A program made the translations under genes and the position numbers. The notes beneath the pieces were generated by a model. That model was not told the DNA's origin. It was given only the letters and a program-made list of their open reading frames with translations, and ran no database searches. A stretch of 64,000 nt of DNA from assembly GCA_964476505.1 (NCBI GenBank), contig CAYZAW010000001.1, positions 1-64,000 on the forward strand, given 5' to 3'. Below, piece after piece: positions 1-8,372 of the stretch; within the stretch, counting starts at the first letter, position 1, and every line of letters starts with the position of its first letter. The stretch comes from CAYZAW01 sp964476505. Its GTDB lineage: Bacteria; Bacillota; Clostridia; Christensenellales; CAG-138.

Positions 1-2
1 TG

Positions 3-290
3 AGTGGGTCAATTTTTACTGGCGTTCTCGGTCAATTTTACTCCGGCGATTACAGGTATACCTTCTGCCGCAGCGGGATCGAAGAAATCGTACTGCCGGA
101 CAAGGTGATTGCGCTTCCTCCCTTCGCTTTCAAGGATTGCAAGAACCTGAAAAGAGTGGTATGCGGCGCAGGCATGAAGAAAATCTATTCCTGGGTATTT
201 GGCGGCTGCGACCGGCTTGAAGAGGTCATATGCGGTTCCAATGTAGAAATCAGCCCGGAGGCTTATAAAACGAAGGTGCTGAATACATAA
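3..290 (+). CDS. C-terminal end of a BspA-type leucine-rich repeat protein (partial)
   Basis: The reading frame is open from the window edge to a TAA at 288-290, so the start lies outside. The visible 95 residues contain repeating units of the BspA/LRR_5 type: 'IEEIVLPDKVIALPPFAF', then 'CKNLKRVVCGAGMKKIYSWV', then 'CDRLEEVICGSNVEISPEAY'. Such repeats usually occur in surface-exposed or secreted proteins of gut Bacillota. No anchor or sorting motif is present in the visible part, and the protein ends two repeats later. What the missing N-terminal part contains is unknown. Confidence 0.6.
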   Translation, partial: SGSIFTGVLGQFYSGDYRYTFCRSGIEEIVLPDKVIALPPFAFKDCKNLKRVVCGAGMKKIYSWVFGGCDRLEEVICGSNVEISPEAYKTKVLNT

Positions 291-465
291 TGGATTGTGC
301 ATGATAAACAAGCTATTGAAACAATTGAAAAAGCACACCCCTCAATTTAAAAAGGAAGCTTGATATACCAGCTAAAAACACGTTTATATGGGGAGATAAA
401 CAAAACGGAAGACCGCCGTAAAAGGTGATAGGGTATAAATAGTTAACACAGGAGCGATTGGAATC

Positions 466-744
466 ATGGAATTTCGGGAACTGACAACAGAAGAATTTGA
501 CGCCGGCCTTGCGTTGGCATGGACGGTGTTTCAGCAGTACGAGGCACCGGAGCAGGTCACAGACGGCATCCGCTTCACGCCCATGGAGTGCCGCCTGCGC
601 AATCCCGATTGCCCGTGCAAGCGGACGAAATGCTCCCGTCACGGAAACTGCGTTGCCTGCCGGGAACACCATCGGGACGAAAAGCAAAAGCCGCCTGCCT
701 GCGAGCGCCCGGCAAAGCGGGAGCGGCGAAGACGGGAACGGTAA
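466..744 (+). CDS. Chimeric small ORF: GNAT N-terminus joined to a Cys-rich mini-protein
   Basis: The first ~35 residues (MEFRELTTEEFDAGLALAWT, then VFQQYEAPE) look like the start of a GNAT acetyltransferase, but the acetyl-CoA-binding core is absent. From Met40 (ATG at 583) the protein reads as a separate short Cys-rich family: CRLRNPDCPCKRTKCSRHGN followed by CVACREHH, with six Cys and several His arranged like a zinc-binding knuckle, then a very basic tail (KRERRRRER). Proteins that start at this second methionine and end soon after are, from memory, common as free-standing ORFs in Clostridia. I infer that a GNAT gene was deleted and joined in frame to such a gene, or that the real gene starts at 583. 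The function of the Cys-rich family is unknown. Confidence 0.5.
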   Translation: MEFRELTTEEFDAGLALAWTVFQQYEAPEQVTDGIRFTPMECRLRNPDCPCKRTKCSRHGNCVACREHHRDEKQKPPACERPAKRERRRRER

Positions 745-804
745 CACGATCACGGGCGTACCGCATATGAAAACAGGAAACGCACCCCGGCACGCTAACC
801 GCTG

Positions 805-2379
805 TCAGCTTCTGAGCTTAAAGGTTTTTGGCGCCAAACGATAGGCGAGGATAAATGCCGCAATGGCGTAGATGATGCAAAACGCCGAGATCGCCGCGCC
901 AAAATACAGCGTGGGCAGCTGCACCTGAATGGCAAGCCAGCTCACCATGTAGGTTACCCAGTTGAGGATACCGAAGGTTGCGCTTTTGCTCTCCAAATTC
1001 ACGTTATAGGGCTGGAGCAGATAATACAGCACCATGTTGTGTACCGAAAAGAAAACCGACATGGCAATAATGGACACAAACAGCACCACATAGTTTAACG
1101 GCTCCACGGTGCCGCCGGTGATATACAGCAGCATGGGAAGCCCCAGCGCGATCACGACGGCAGGCATAAGGTTTATCAAAATCACATATTTCAGGCGTGC
1201 CACAAACAGCGTAAGCAGCGCCTTTGGCTGGCGGTAAAAGCGGTAGGCCAGCATGCTGTGGTCGCAGTTCATAAACATGGCCTGCGTGATGGTTCTGCCG
1301 CGGTTGATGAGATACATCACGAACAGGAAGTACGGCAGATAATTCAAGCACAGCTCATTGACCTCATCGTTTGCATCGGGAAACAGGTACAGCGCTACAA
1401 AGGCTGCGGCAAACAGTACAGCCGCGCCAACGGTGATGCGTTTCGCGGAGCGGGTCAAAAGCTTTGCGTGCCGCTTCATGAACAGCTCGTTAAAGTACTG
1501 ATAGCCGCTTTTATTGCTGGTCTGCGAGAAGTCCGCCGTCATCTTTTTTTGCAGCGCAAGCTGCTGTGCAGCGCCTGCCGCGTTCGTGCCGGCGCTGCCC
1601 ATAAAGTTCTCCGGCTTTAACAGCTCCTTATAAATGGAACGGTAATCGTCAAATCGTAAAATACGCCGAAGCGAAAAGGCGGCGGGAATCAATAGTACTG
1701 CCGTGAGCACCCATAGTACCATTTCAGGCAGGGCGAATCCAAGATAGGGGAGAGCCGCCAAGCCCAACAGAGCAGCAGCGCCAACCCACATAAGCGGCAT
1801 AAATTTGTTTTCGTTGTATGATTTTTTCTGCTTATTGCAATCCTCAAGGCTAAGCGCCGTAAAGCAGAGCTTTACGCAGACCACATAAACCGGGATCGCC
1901 AAACACGTAAGCACGGACGCACCGGCCAACAGGCCAAACAGGAAGGAGAACGCTGTAAAGCCTAAAAGCATTTTGAAAAGGAAATAGAAATAGCCCGTTA
2001 GCGTATAGCGCTTCGCGTCCATTCGTAGCAGAAATATGGCATAGAACTTGTCCTTGGTGGGGTTAAAGATGTATGTATTCAGGAAGCCGCCGGCGATGGT
2101 GGCAAAAATCAGCACATGTGCAAAGCTGTCCGGCGCGTTGGCTTGCATAACGGCAAGCTGCGTCCAGATCAGGAACAGATAGAGCGCCTTCCCTAAAAAT
2201 ACGGAAAAGAGCTCCGATATTCCGCTCACGATGTTGGCAAAGGCTTTGAGCCCGCGGCTTGCATACAAGGAGGACGGAAGGAGTTTTTTAATGAGAGGAA
2301 TCCCTTTTAACGCCCAGATGATACTGTTCGTTTTATAGGTGTTGCGAAGGCGGAATGCAACCGCAAAGGTTTTAAGCAT
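805..2379 (-). CDS. ABC transporter permease, multi-span membrane subunit
   Basis: A 524-residue polytopic protein with about ten hydrophobic stretches, for example around FLGKALYLFLIW, IPVYVVCVKLCFTALSL, ALLGLAALPYLGFAL and ITVGAAVLFAAAFVALYLF. It has no substrate-binding-protein loop motif. It directly follows the ATPase gene, and the start overlaps that gene's end by 8 bases. The frame opens further upstream at a TTG (2403), but the ATG at 2379 is preferred because AGAGGTG lies about 6 bases ahead. The pair probably exports a lipid, peptide or drug; the substrate cannot be read from sequence. Last gene of a three-gene minus-strand operon. Confidence 0.8.
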   Translation of the reverse strand: MLKTFAVAFRLRNTYKTNSIIWALKGIPLIKKLLPSSLYASRGLKAFANIVSGISELFSVFLGKALYLFLIWTQLAVMQANAPDSFAHVLIFATIAGGFLNTYIFNPTKDKFYAIFLLRMDAKRYTLTGYFYFLFKMLLGFTAFSFLFGLLAGASVLTCLAIPVYVVCVKLCFTALSLEDCNKQKKSYNENKFMPLMWVGAAALLGLAALPYLGFALPEMVLWVLTAVLLIPAAFSLRRILRFDDYRSIYKELLKPENFMGSAGTNAAGAAQQLALQKKMTADFSQTSNKSGYQYFNELFMKRHAKLLTRSAKRITVGAAVLFAAAFVALYLFPDANDEVNELCLNYLPYFLFVMYLINRGRTITQAMFMNCDHSMLAYRFYRQPKALLTLFVARLKYVILINLMPAVVIALGLPMLLYITGGTVEPLNYVVLFVSIIAMSVFFSVHNMVLYYLLQPYNVNLESKSATFGILNWVTYMVSWLAIQVQLPTLYFGAAISAFCIIYAIAAFILAYRLAPKTFKLRS

Positions 2380-3079
2380 CCTCCTCACCTCTAAGCGCAG
2401 CAATGATTTTATCCTTAAACGCGGTATTGTCCAAATCTGCCTTGTCGATCTCCTCCAGCACGCCGTCGTTCAATACAACGATCTCATCGCAAAGATCAAG
2501 CGCCAACTCCATGATGTGCGTGGAGAATATAATGATATGCTCGCTCTTGATGCTTCGAAGCAGCTGCTTCATTTCGTCCGCCACCACCACGTCAAAGGAG
2601 GTAAGGGGCTCGTCCAGAAGCAGGATGCCGGGGTTGGCGATAAAGTTCACCAGCATCTGTATTTTGTTTTTCATGCCGTGGGAGTAGTCCTTGATGAGCC
2701 GATCCCGATCCTCGGCGGCAATACGCATCATATCAAAGTATTCGTCGATGCTCTTCTCCTCGCGGATGCTGTCCTTGTTGATGTCAATGAAGAATTTCAA
2801 GAACTCCCGGCCTGCCAAAAATTCCGGCACCACCGGCGTGGAAAGCACGTAACCTATGTCCTCTGCGCGAACAGGGCGCTCTACACCGTTCTCCATGATG
2901 GAAAAGCTGCCATCATCAATGGGCAGGTCCTCGTTGACGCAGTTGAAGAGCGTGGTTTTGCCCGCGCCGTTGCGCCCCAAAAGCCCGTATATTTTGCCGG
3001 TTTCAAAGGTAAAGGTGGCACCCTTTAGCACTTCCTTTTTTTCAAAGCTCTTTTTTACCCCGTTCAGTATAAGTTTCAT
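2372..3079 (-). CDS. ABC transporter ATP-binding protein
   Basis: A 235-residue nucleotide-binding subunit. Walker A is GRNGAGKTT near residues 35-43. The signature region is YSHGMKNKIQML, where SHGM replaces the usual SGGQ (common in exporter ATPases of the CcmA/YhaQ type). Walker B is ILLLDEPL, and the switch histidine is in FSTHIMEL. Only one nucleotide-binding domain is present, so the complex needs two copies or a partner. It overlaps the hydrolase gene upstream by 4 bases (ATGA-type coupling) and the permease gene downstream, indicating translational coupling. It energises the membrane subunit next to it. Confidence 0.9.
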   Translation of the reverse strand: MKLILNGVKKSFEKKEVLKGATFTFETGKIYGLLGRNGAGKTTLFNCVNEDLPIDDGSFSIMENGVERPVRAEDIGYVLSTPVVPEFLAGREFLKFFIDINKDSIREEKSIDEYFDMMRIAAEDRDRLIKDYSHGMKNKIQMLVNFIANPGILLLDEPLTSFDVVVADEMKQLLRSIKSEHIIIFSTHIMELALDLCDEIVVLNDGVLEEIDKADLDNTAFKDKIIAALRGEEDA

Positions 3080-3864
3080 TTCTGCGCTTCTCCGTTCTTT
3101 CTGTTTGGTGTGCCGTATTCGCCGGTCGGCACCGTGTTTTCCGTTATGAAATCACAAATCAGTTGATTGAATCTTCCTGCAAAAAGCGGGGGGATGTTAT
3201 GTGCCGCTTTCTCCCAGATCTCATACCTGCAATGCGCATTCATTTCGGACATTTTCTTTACGCTGTCTGTCAATTCGCGGCTTTCCCTTGCGCCTGCCAG
3301 CGCCATTACAGGGATAGATATGTTGCTAAATGCCGGTACGCTTCCCAACGTTATTCCATTATACACAAGGTTGCGAACCGTTTCTTCCTTTACGTTTTGC
3401 ATCTGTAAAACGAACTCCTTACATTGCTTCGGCGGCAAACCGTTCATGACGGCTGTGAACCCGCAAAGGAATCGGTTTTGCAATGCGTGAAACTGCTTCA
3501 GGTTCAACGCGTATATCTCCGAAAGCATAGGCTCCTCTTTGATCAGCCAAGGGCTGACAATGATTGCGCCTTCAAACAATTCCTCGTGTTCCGACACCAG
3601 CTTATAGGCCAACTGTGCGCCAAGCGAAAACCCAACAAGCCACACCTTTTTGGGGAGCGTTTGTATAAACGCCGCAAGCTCTTGTATACAAGCGTCTGTT
3701 TCAAACACATTCTCCGTATGATATCCGAACCCCATGATGTGCACAACGATAATATGATATTTCTTTGCAAGCGCATACTGCCTGCCAAAGGCATGCACAA
3801 AATGTGCGCCATGCAGCATCACGATGGTTTGGCTGTTTTCTTTTCCATACTCCTCGGTTATCAT
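3076..3864 (-). CDS. Alpha/beta hydrolase
   Basis: A 262-residue alpha/beta-hydrolase fold protein. The oxyanion strand is MLHGAH (residues 16-21), the nucleophile elbow is GFSLG with Ser80, and a late histidine is in EKAAHNIPP, completing the usual Ser-Asp-His triad. There is no signal peptide, so it is cytoplasmic. The frame is open to a TTG at 3885, but the ATG at 3864 has AAAGGAG six bases upstream and is chosen. It heads the operon with the ABC ATPase and permease, so it may modify a compound handled by the exporter; this is inference. An extended -10 (TGgTATACT on the minus strand, about 3900) lies upstream. Confidence 0.82.
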   Translation of the reverse strand: MITEEYGKENSQTIVMLHGAHFVHAFGRQYALAKKYHIIVVHIMGFGYHTENVFETDACIQELAAFIQTLPKKVWLVGFSLGAQLAYKLVSEHEELFEGAIIVSPWLIKEEPMLSEIYALNLKQFHALQNRFLCGFTAVMNGLPPKQCKEFVLQMQNVKEETVRNLVYNGITLGSVPAFSNISIPVMALAGARESRELTDSVKKMSEMNAHCRYEIWEKAAHNIPPLFAGRFNQLICDFITENTVPTGEYGTPNRKNGEAQK

Positions 3865-3981
3865 GCCTGCTCCTTTTACTTCCAATTGATCCGCTTGCTA
3901 GTATACCATGCCAATTGCAATATTGTACATAAACGCCGCATACGTTCACAACGGTGCAGCTTTATGCAAGCCGTGCCGATT

Positions 3982-3996
3982 AATGATATAATCATT
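3982..3996. promoter_or_regulatory. Palindrome overlapping a -10 box ahead of a GNAT gene
   Basis: AATGAT-ATA-ATCATT is a perfect 6+6 inverted repeat. It contains TATAAT (3987-3992), a -10 element for the GNAT gene starting at 4040. The -35 is weak (ATGCAA at 3964-3969). A repressor bound here would block the promoter; the regulator is unknown. Confidence 0.4.
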
Positions 3997-4039
3997 GGCA
4001 AGCAACCAACATAACTAAGATGCACAGGAGACAGATGCA

Positions 4040-4531
4040 ATGTTAATATTAAGCCCCCTTCATGACAACGATATCCCGCTGGTGGAATGCTGGCTTCGTA
4101 AAGCGCATGTAAAACGGTGGTACGAGATCCCGCGGCTGGGGATCACGATAGACGACTGGATTGCCGAGATCAAAGCGTACAAGGGCGAATTTCGCTGGAT
4201 CAACTACTGCATTGTACAGTGGCAGGATGATCCCATCGGGCTGTGCCTGTACTATCGCTGCGAGGACAGTAAGGACGAGGACTTTGGTTCCCTGCCGCTT
4301 GCGGGCTCTTACGGGATCGATTACATGATCGGAGAGGAAGCGTACCTGCATAAGGGGCTTGGAAAGAGCATGATCGATCTTTTGGTGGAGCGGATTTTTG
4401 CACTTCCCGGCGCTATTAGGGTAACTGCCGATGTCGATCCGGAAAACGCAGCATCGCAAAAAGCGCTGCTGTCCTGCGGATTTACGAAGCTGGACGCACA
4501 GCGCTGCCGGTATGTACTATCGCAACTTTAA
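4040..4531 (+). CDS. GNAT family N-acetyltransferase, AAC(6')-like
   Basis: A 163-residue GNAT. The N-terminal half matches the aminoglycoside 6'-acetyltransferase-like subgroup (PLVECWLRKAHVKRWYE, then WINYCIVQWQDDPIGLCLYY). The acetyl-CoA-binding segment is YLHKGLGKSMIDLLVERIF, with the shortened pyrophosphate loop HKGLGKS, followed by TADVDPENAASQKALLSCGF, the usual motif-B stretch. The length is typical. The RBS AGGAG lies 9 bases before the ATG. The natural substrate could be an aminoglycoside, a peptide or a metabolite; resistance should not be assumed from sequence alone. It stands alone between the exporter operon and the MBL gene. Confidence 0.8.
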   Translation: MLILSPLHDNDIPLVECWLRKAHVKRWYEIPRLGITIDDWIAEIKAYKGEFRWINYCIVQWQDDPIGLCLYYRCEDSKDEDFGSLPLAGSYGIDYMIGEEAYLHKGLGKSMIDLLVERIFALPGAIRVTADVDPENAASQKALLSCGFTKLDAQRCRYVLSQL

Positions 4532-4557
4532 ATCTGCACGAAAGAACTGAGTAGATA

Positions 4558-5397
4558 ATGAAAAACAAAAAACTGAAACTAACGCTGTTATCCTTGTTGC
4601 CCTTGGTTTTGATACCAATTGGTTTATGCATCTTTTTCCAAAGCAAAATGGATAAAGGAACTGTGGATGCTGTGAAGGTACAAGACCACATCTGGCTGCT
4701 AAACGAAAACAATGAAGCCACCGGTTACCTTGTGGTAGGGGAAAAACAGGCGGCGGTGATCGATACCATGAACGGCTATCAGGATTTGAGAAAAACCGTT
4801 CGGGCGATCACGGAGCTTCCGGTCATTGTGATCAATACCCATGGACATACCGACCACGTTTGGGGTGATGGATACTTTGGGGAAGCGTACCTGAACCAAG
4901 CGGACTGGGTTATTGCGGAGCAAGGCTATAAAAAAATACTGTATCAGTATATCAAGCTTAGAAATCAGCTAAAGGATGTTCGCTTTACGGATATCCGGGA
5001 AGGCGACTGCTTTGATTTGGGCGGCGTGACCCTTACGGCTTACAGCCTGCCGGGGCATACGCCGGGCGGCATGTGCTTTCTTGACCGTGAGGACAGAATC
5101 CTGTTTACGGGGGATGGCATCAACCGGCATTGCTGGATGCAGCTTGCAGAAGCTCTGCCGATAGCGACCTTTGTAGAGAATTTGGAAGCACTGGGCGCTA
5201 TTAGAAAGGACTACGACTATATCTGTCACGGGCATGCTGCCGGGCTGGAGGAAGCAACGCTTTATGATGAGCTTTTAACTGCGGCAAAAGAGCTTTGTAA
5301 CGGGCAAACCTCCATGGATACAACATACGAGTATTGGGGCGGCACCTGCATGCAGCATCCTTTTCCGTCCGGGAACGGCGTGATCGTATATCGGTGA
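4558..5397 (+). CDS. MBL-fold metallo-hydrolase with N-terminal membrane anchor
   Basis: A 279-residue metallo-beta-lactamase-fold protein. Residues 8-28 form a hydrophobic segment (a membrane anchor or uncleaved signal), placing the catalytic domain outside the membrane or at its surface. The metal motif NTHGHTDH gives His95, His97, Asp99 and His100. Further ligands are in LPGHTPGG, the FTGDGI aspartate and CHGH. This layout fits the glyoxalase-II/lactonase-like branch rather than a true beta-lactamase. The RBS is weak (GAGTAGATA). Its substrate is unknown. It is convergent with the isochorismatase-like gene, 11 bases away. Confidence 0.8.
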   Translation: MKNKKLKLTLLSLLPLVLIPIGLCIFFQSKMDKGTVDAVKVQDHIWLLNENNEATGYLVVGEKQAAVIDTMNGYQDLRKTVRAITELPVIVINTHGHTDHVWGDGYFGEAYLNQADWVIAEQGYKKILYQYIKLRNQLKDVRFTDIREGDCFDLGGVTLTAYSLPGHTPGGMCFLDREDRILFTGDGINRHCWMQLAEALPIATFVENLEALGAIRKDYDYICHGHAAGLEEATLYDELLTAAKELCNGQTSMDTTYEYWGGTCMQHPFPSGNGVIVYR

Positions 5398-5408
5398 ATA
5401 CACGGGTA

Positions 5409-5969
5409 TCAACCGCGCTGCTTTGCCGCCTCCGCGAGATATTCCGAAGCGGATATCACCCTTGCAAAGCTTCCGTTCAGCGCGGCAAAATAAGCCGCTT
5501 GTACTGCCGGGGCAGATGCCTCCTGCCCGTTCCACGTAAGGCTGCGGGTTGCGCAGGCATCCGCAATCAATATGTTCGAAAAGCCTAAATCGCTTGCTGC
5601 GCGCACGGTGGTGTCTACGCACATATGCGTCATCATGCCGCAAAACACAAGCTCATGCGCGCCGCACTTTTGCAGTTCCTCCAGCAAAACTGTTTCCCGA
5701 AAGCTACTGGGATAGTGCTTTACCACTACTGTCTCTCGCTCTTGCGGCAGGAGTGCGCTGTGCAGTAAAACGCCTGGCGTATCCGGCTCGAAAAATGTAT
5801 CGCCGGGAGCGGCAATATGCTGTATAAAGAATACGGGCAGACCGTCCGTACGAAACCTAGCTAATATTTGCTGCGCTTTTTCGAGCGCTTCGTCTGCGCC
5901 AAAGAGCGTCCATTTCCCGCCGGGGAAGTAATCGTTCTGGATGTCAATAATGATCAGTGCCTGTTTCAT
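5409..5969 (-). CDS. Cysteine hydrolase, isochorismatase family
   Basis: A 186-residue protein with the complete catalytic triad of the isochorismatase-like (nicotinamidase/N-carbamoyl hydrolase) superfamily: Asp9 in IIDIQNDYF, Lys84 in VVVKHYPSSF, and Cys117 in GMMTHMCVDTTVR. The cis-peptide region before the Cys is intact. The pattern THMCVDTT is typical of generic 'cysteine hydrolase' members that cleave amide or vinyl-ether bonds of small molecules; nothing fixes the substrate here. The product is cytoplasmic. There is no operon partner on this strand. Confidence 0.85.
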   Translation of the reverse strand: MKQALIIIDIQNDYFPGGKWTLFGADEALEKAQQILARFRTDGLPVFFIQHIAAPGDTFFEPDTPGVLLHSALLPQERETVVVKHYPSSFRETVLLEELQKCGAHELVFCGMMTHMCVDTTVRAASDLGFSNILIADACATRSLTWNGQEASAPAVQAAYFAALNGSFARVISASEYLAEAAKQRG

Positions 5970-6281
5970 AAGCGTCCTTTCCTGCTGGCGGTATAAAGTA
6001 TCGGTATGTTATGCGGTATGGTAAACTCAATTGTGCGCGTTCATCATACCATTCGCTTTCTGATCGCGTCAAGAAAGCATGCCGCACGACAAAATGGCAA
6101 TACGCATCAGTGCCCTGACACCATGTATCTGTAGCCTGACTACCTGTGCTATACTGGTACTGGTAAAACCTACCGTATGCTATTACCAACAGTACAGTAA
6201 CTATATAAGCGGCGGTGAAAAGGAATGTGCGTTGCTGCCGTAACCGCAGGGATTATGTGCATATTGCAGAAATGGAGCGTT
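5970..6281. other. 312-base intergenic region between divergent genes
   Basis: Separates the cysteine hydrolase (minus) from the first esterase-fold gene (plus). A TATACT at 6150-6155 could serve as a -10 for the plus strand, but no good -35 lies 17 bases upstream. No convincing RNA structure, repeat or small gene was seen. An in-frame ATG at 6225 could extend the esterase gene into this region, but its spacing to AAAAGGA is too short. Confidence 0.4.
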
Positions 6282-7229
6282 ATGATGAATCGCGATTGTA
6301 CACCATACGGCTGCAAAGAATCACATAAAACGCATTACCGAGCGTTGCTTGGGTTGCTTTTGCTGCTGAGCACGGTGCTTCTTTGGACTGCCGCCTGTCA
6401 GGATACGGCGAAGCGCATCACCAACGTTTCGGAACCGGATAAATACGGATATCAAACCTGTGCGTACGACGGGCTCACAAGAAAGTTCATCCTATATGTG
6501 CCGGAAACCGCAAAAGAAGATGCACCGCTTGTTTTCATGCTGCATGCGCGAAGGCAAAACGCTTTTTCCTTTCAAACCGGCAGCGGTATGAACGAAACCG
6601 CGCAGAAGTACGGCTATGCCGTTGTGTATCCGGAGGCGGCAAAGGATATTTTGAATAAAAGCCTGAACTTGGGCGCTAGCTGGAGCTCCGGCTTTGAGGA
6701 AACCGGCGTGGACGACGTGGGCTTTCTTTGCGCACTGGCAAACTATCTGCAAAAGGAGTACGGCTTTAGAAAAGATGCCACCTTTGCCGTGGGCTATATC
6801 AACGGCGGGTACATGGCGTATTGCCTCGCCAATAACGCGCAGGATACCTTTCGGGCGGTAGCAAGTATATCCTCTAACATGACCAAGGGCGATTGGGATG
6901 CGCGTAAAGAAACCGCTGCGGTGGGCATTTTGCAGGTAAACGGTACCAAGGACAGGATGATCTATCTGGAGGATGCGCAAGGCTTGGCCCCCGCCGTTTA
7001 TGATGTGGTCGATTACTGGAAGAATGCCAACGGCTTGGACGTTATGGAGGAAAAGACGCTTTCCGATATTACCTCTATGCGCTGTTATTCCGGCACAAAC
7101 AGCGCGGAGCATGTTTGGTATCTGGAAATCGAGGGCGCTACGCATACTTGGCCCAGCGAAGAATTCTCCGGTATCATCATCAACAACGTGATGCTGGACT
7201 TTTTTGATCAATATGCAAGGAACGGCTGA
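6282..7229 (+). CDS. LpqC/PHB-depolymerase-like esterase lacking the catalytic serine, copy 1 (lipoprotein)
   Basis: A 315-residue protein of the poly(hydroxyalkanoate) depolymerase/LpqC/feruloyl-esterase type. A signal segment (residues 20-38, ALLGLLLLLSTVLLWTAAC) ends in Cys39, a plausible lipobox. Family landmarks follow: APLVFMLHA, VVYPEA, VDDVGFLCALANYL, and NGTKDRMIYLE. At the nucleophile elbow, where the family has G-x-S-N-G-G, the sequence is G-Y-I-N-G-G: Ile173 replaces Ser. The oxyanion HG is HA (88-89). The Asp region and the His motif HTWP remain. Hydrolysis by the normal mechanism should be impossible, so a binding or structural role is inferred. Start 6282 is preferred over ATG 6225 because of GGAG 4 bases upstream. 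Confidence 0.75.
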   Translation: MMNRDCTPYGCKESHKTHYRALLGLLLLLSTVLLWTAACQDTAKRITNVSEPDKYGYQTCAYDGLTRKFILYVPETAKEDAPLVFMLHARRQNAFSFQTGSGMNETAQKYGYAVVYPEAAKDILNKSLNLGASWSSGFEETGVDDVGFLCALANYLQKEYGFRKDATFAVGYINGGYMAYCLANNAQDTFRAVASISSNMTKGDWDARKETAAVGILQVNGTKDRMIYLEDAQGLAPAVYDVVDYWKNANGLDVMEEKTLSDITSMRCYSGTNSAEHVWYLEIEGATHTWPSEEFSGIIINNVMLDFFDQYARNG

Positions 7230-7337
7230 CCAATGCATTTGCATTGTTCAAAGCGTTGCAAACACGCGCCCATATCTGGACTTTCCTACCGTAATACAGT
7301 ACAATGATACTAATTTCCATATGCTAGGAGAATATGT

Positions 7338-8303
7338 ATGAACAGTACAGACAACACGGCGCAAACCGGCGGCGCTGCCGTTTTGCAGCAAAAAAAACAC
7401 ACGTCCAAACAACTTATCCTGTTGATACTGGCAGGGCTGCTTGTACTGATCGGCTTGCTGTTTCTTTTTTGGCGGCAGCAGCCGGCAAATCTCATACAAA
7501 ACGTGTCCGAGCCGGATCAATACGGCTTTCGTACCTGCGAGTATAAAGGGGAGGAGCGCCAGTTCAACCTGTTTATACCCGAAAGCGCGGGGAAGGACGC
7601 GCCGCTGTTGGTGGTGCTGCATGCCTATGAGGCGATCAATGTGGTTGCCATGCCAACCGTCACCGGCATGAACGATGCGGCGGAGGAGCACGGGTACGCG
7701 GTGGTATATCCTAAGACACTCAAGGATAAAAATCTGGTGGGCGCAACGGGCGGCTGGAACTCCGGCGCAAAGGATACCGGAAACGACGACCTCGGCTTTT
7801 TAACGGCGTTGGTCAGGTATCTGCAGAAAACATACGGCTTCAGCACAAAAAACACCTTTGTGGCAGGGTACATGAACGGCGGATTTATGGCGTACTATCT
7901 AGCCAATAATGCGCCCGATGTATTCCGGGCGGTAGCCAGCGTTTCCGGAACCATGGTAACGAACGACTGGAATCAGCGAAAGGAGACTGCCTCCGTAGGT
8001 GTACTGCAAATAAACGGCAGCAAAGACGAAATCGTCGATTTAGAGGTTTCCACGAGCTTTGCCCCCGTGATACACGACATTATTGCGTATTGGGTCAATG
8101 CAAACGGGCTGGATACCATGGAGGAAAAGCAGCTATCCCCTCGGACTACGGCATATTGCTATTCCGGCGCGGACAAGGAGGACTACGTTTGGTATGTGGA
8201 GATTCAAGACAGCTGCGGCGGTTGGCCGGTGGAAAGCTTTTCAGGGATTCGCGCAAGCGATGTGATACTAAGCTTTTTCGATCAATACAGAGCAAATAAA
8301 TAG
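7338..8303 (+). CDS. LpqC/PHB-depolymerase-like esterase lacking catalytic Ser and His, copy 2 (membrane-anchored)
   Basis: A 321-residue tandem paralogue of the preceding gene. Both share the linker N-V-S-E-P-D-x-Y-G and an LxVLHA strand. Residues 24-46 form one transmembrane helix without a cleavable lipobox, so the domain should sit outside, tethered by its N-terminus. The nucleophile elbow is G-Y-M-N-G-G (Met179 for Ser), the oxyanion glycine is replaced (LHAYE), and the His motif HTWP has become GGWP. Only the Asp segment (GSKDEIVDLE) survives. The fold core (VYPKTLKD, DDLGFLTALVRYLQ, ANNAPDVFRAVASVSG) is otherwise well kept, arguing against simple decay. RBS TAGGAG lies 7-8 bases before the ATG. 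Confidence 0.75.
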   Translation: MNSTDNTAQTGGAAVLQQKKHTSKQLILLILAGLLVLIGLLFLFWRQQPANLIQNVSEPDQYGFRTCEYKGEERQFNLFIPESAGKDAPLLVVLHAYEAINVVAMPTVTGMNDAAEEHGYAVVYPKTLKDKNLVGATGGWNSGAKDTGNDDLGFLTALVRYLQKTYGFSTKNTFVAGYMNGGFMAYYLANNAPDVFRAVASVSGTMVTNDWNQRKETASVGVLQINGSKDEIVDLEVSTSFAPVIHDIIAYWVNANGLDTMEEKQLSPRTTAYCYSGADKEDYVWYVEIQDSCGGWPVESFSGIRASDVILSFFDQYRANK

Positions 8304-8372
8304 AGAAGCCCTTTTGTTGCTGGGCTTCTCCTTGGTGCAACAGACGGTATTTTCCGTCTGTTTTTCGTTTTT
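8303..8372 (+). terminator. Double rho-independent terminator
   Basis: Two hairpins follow the second esterase-fold gene. The first pairs GAGAAGCCC (8303-8311) with GGGCTTCTC (8322-8330). The second pairs CAGACGG (8341-8347) with CCGTCTG (8354-8360) and is followed by TTTTTCGTTTTT. The second is a strong terminator for the plus strand; the converging minus-strand dehydrogenase gene ends immediately after it. Confidence 0.8.

Noticed and set aside
4040..4531. Calling the GNAT an aminoglycoside resistance gene
   Set aside because: Resemblance to AAC(6') proteins is at the fold and subgroup level only; many such proteins have other substrates.
7302..7312. AATGATACTA upstream of the second esterase-fold gene as a member of the GntR regulon
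   Set aside because: Only the first ten bases match, and no promoter elements are positioned around it.
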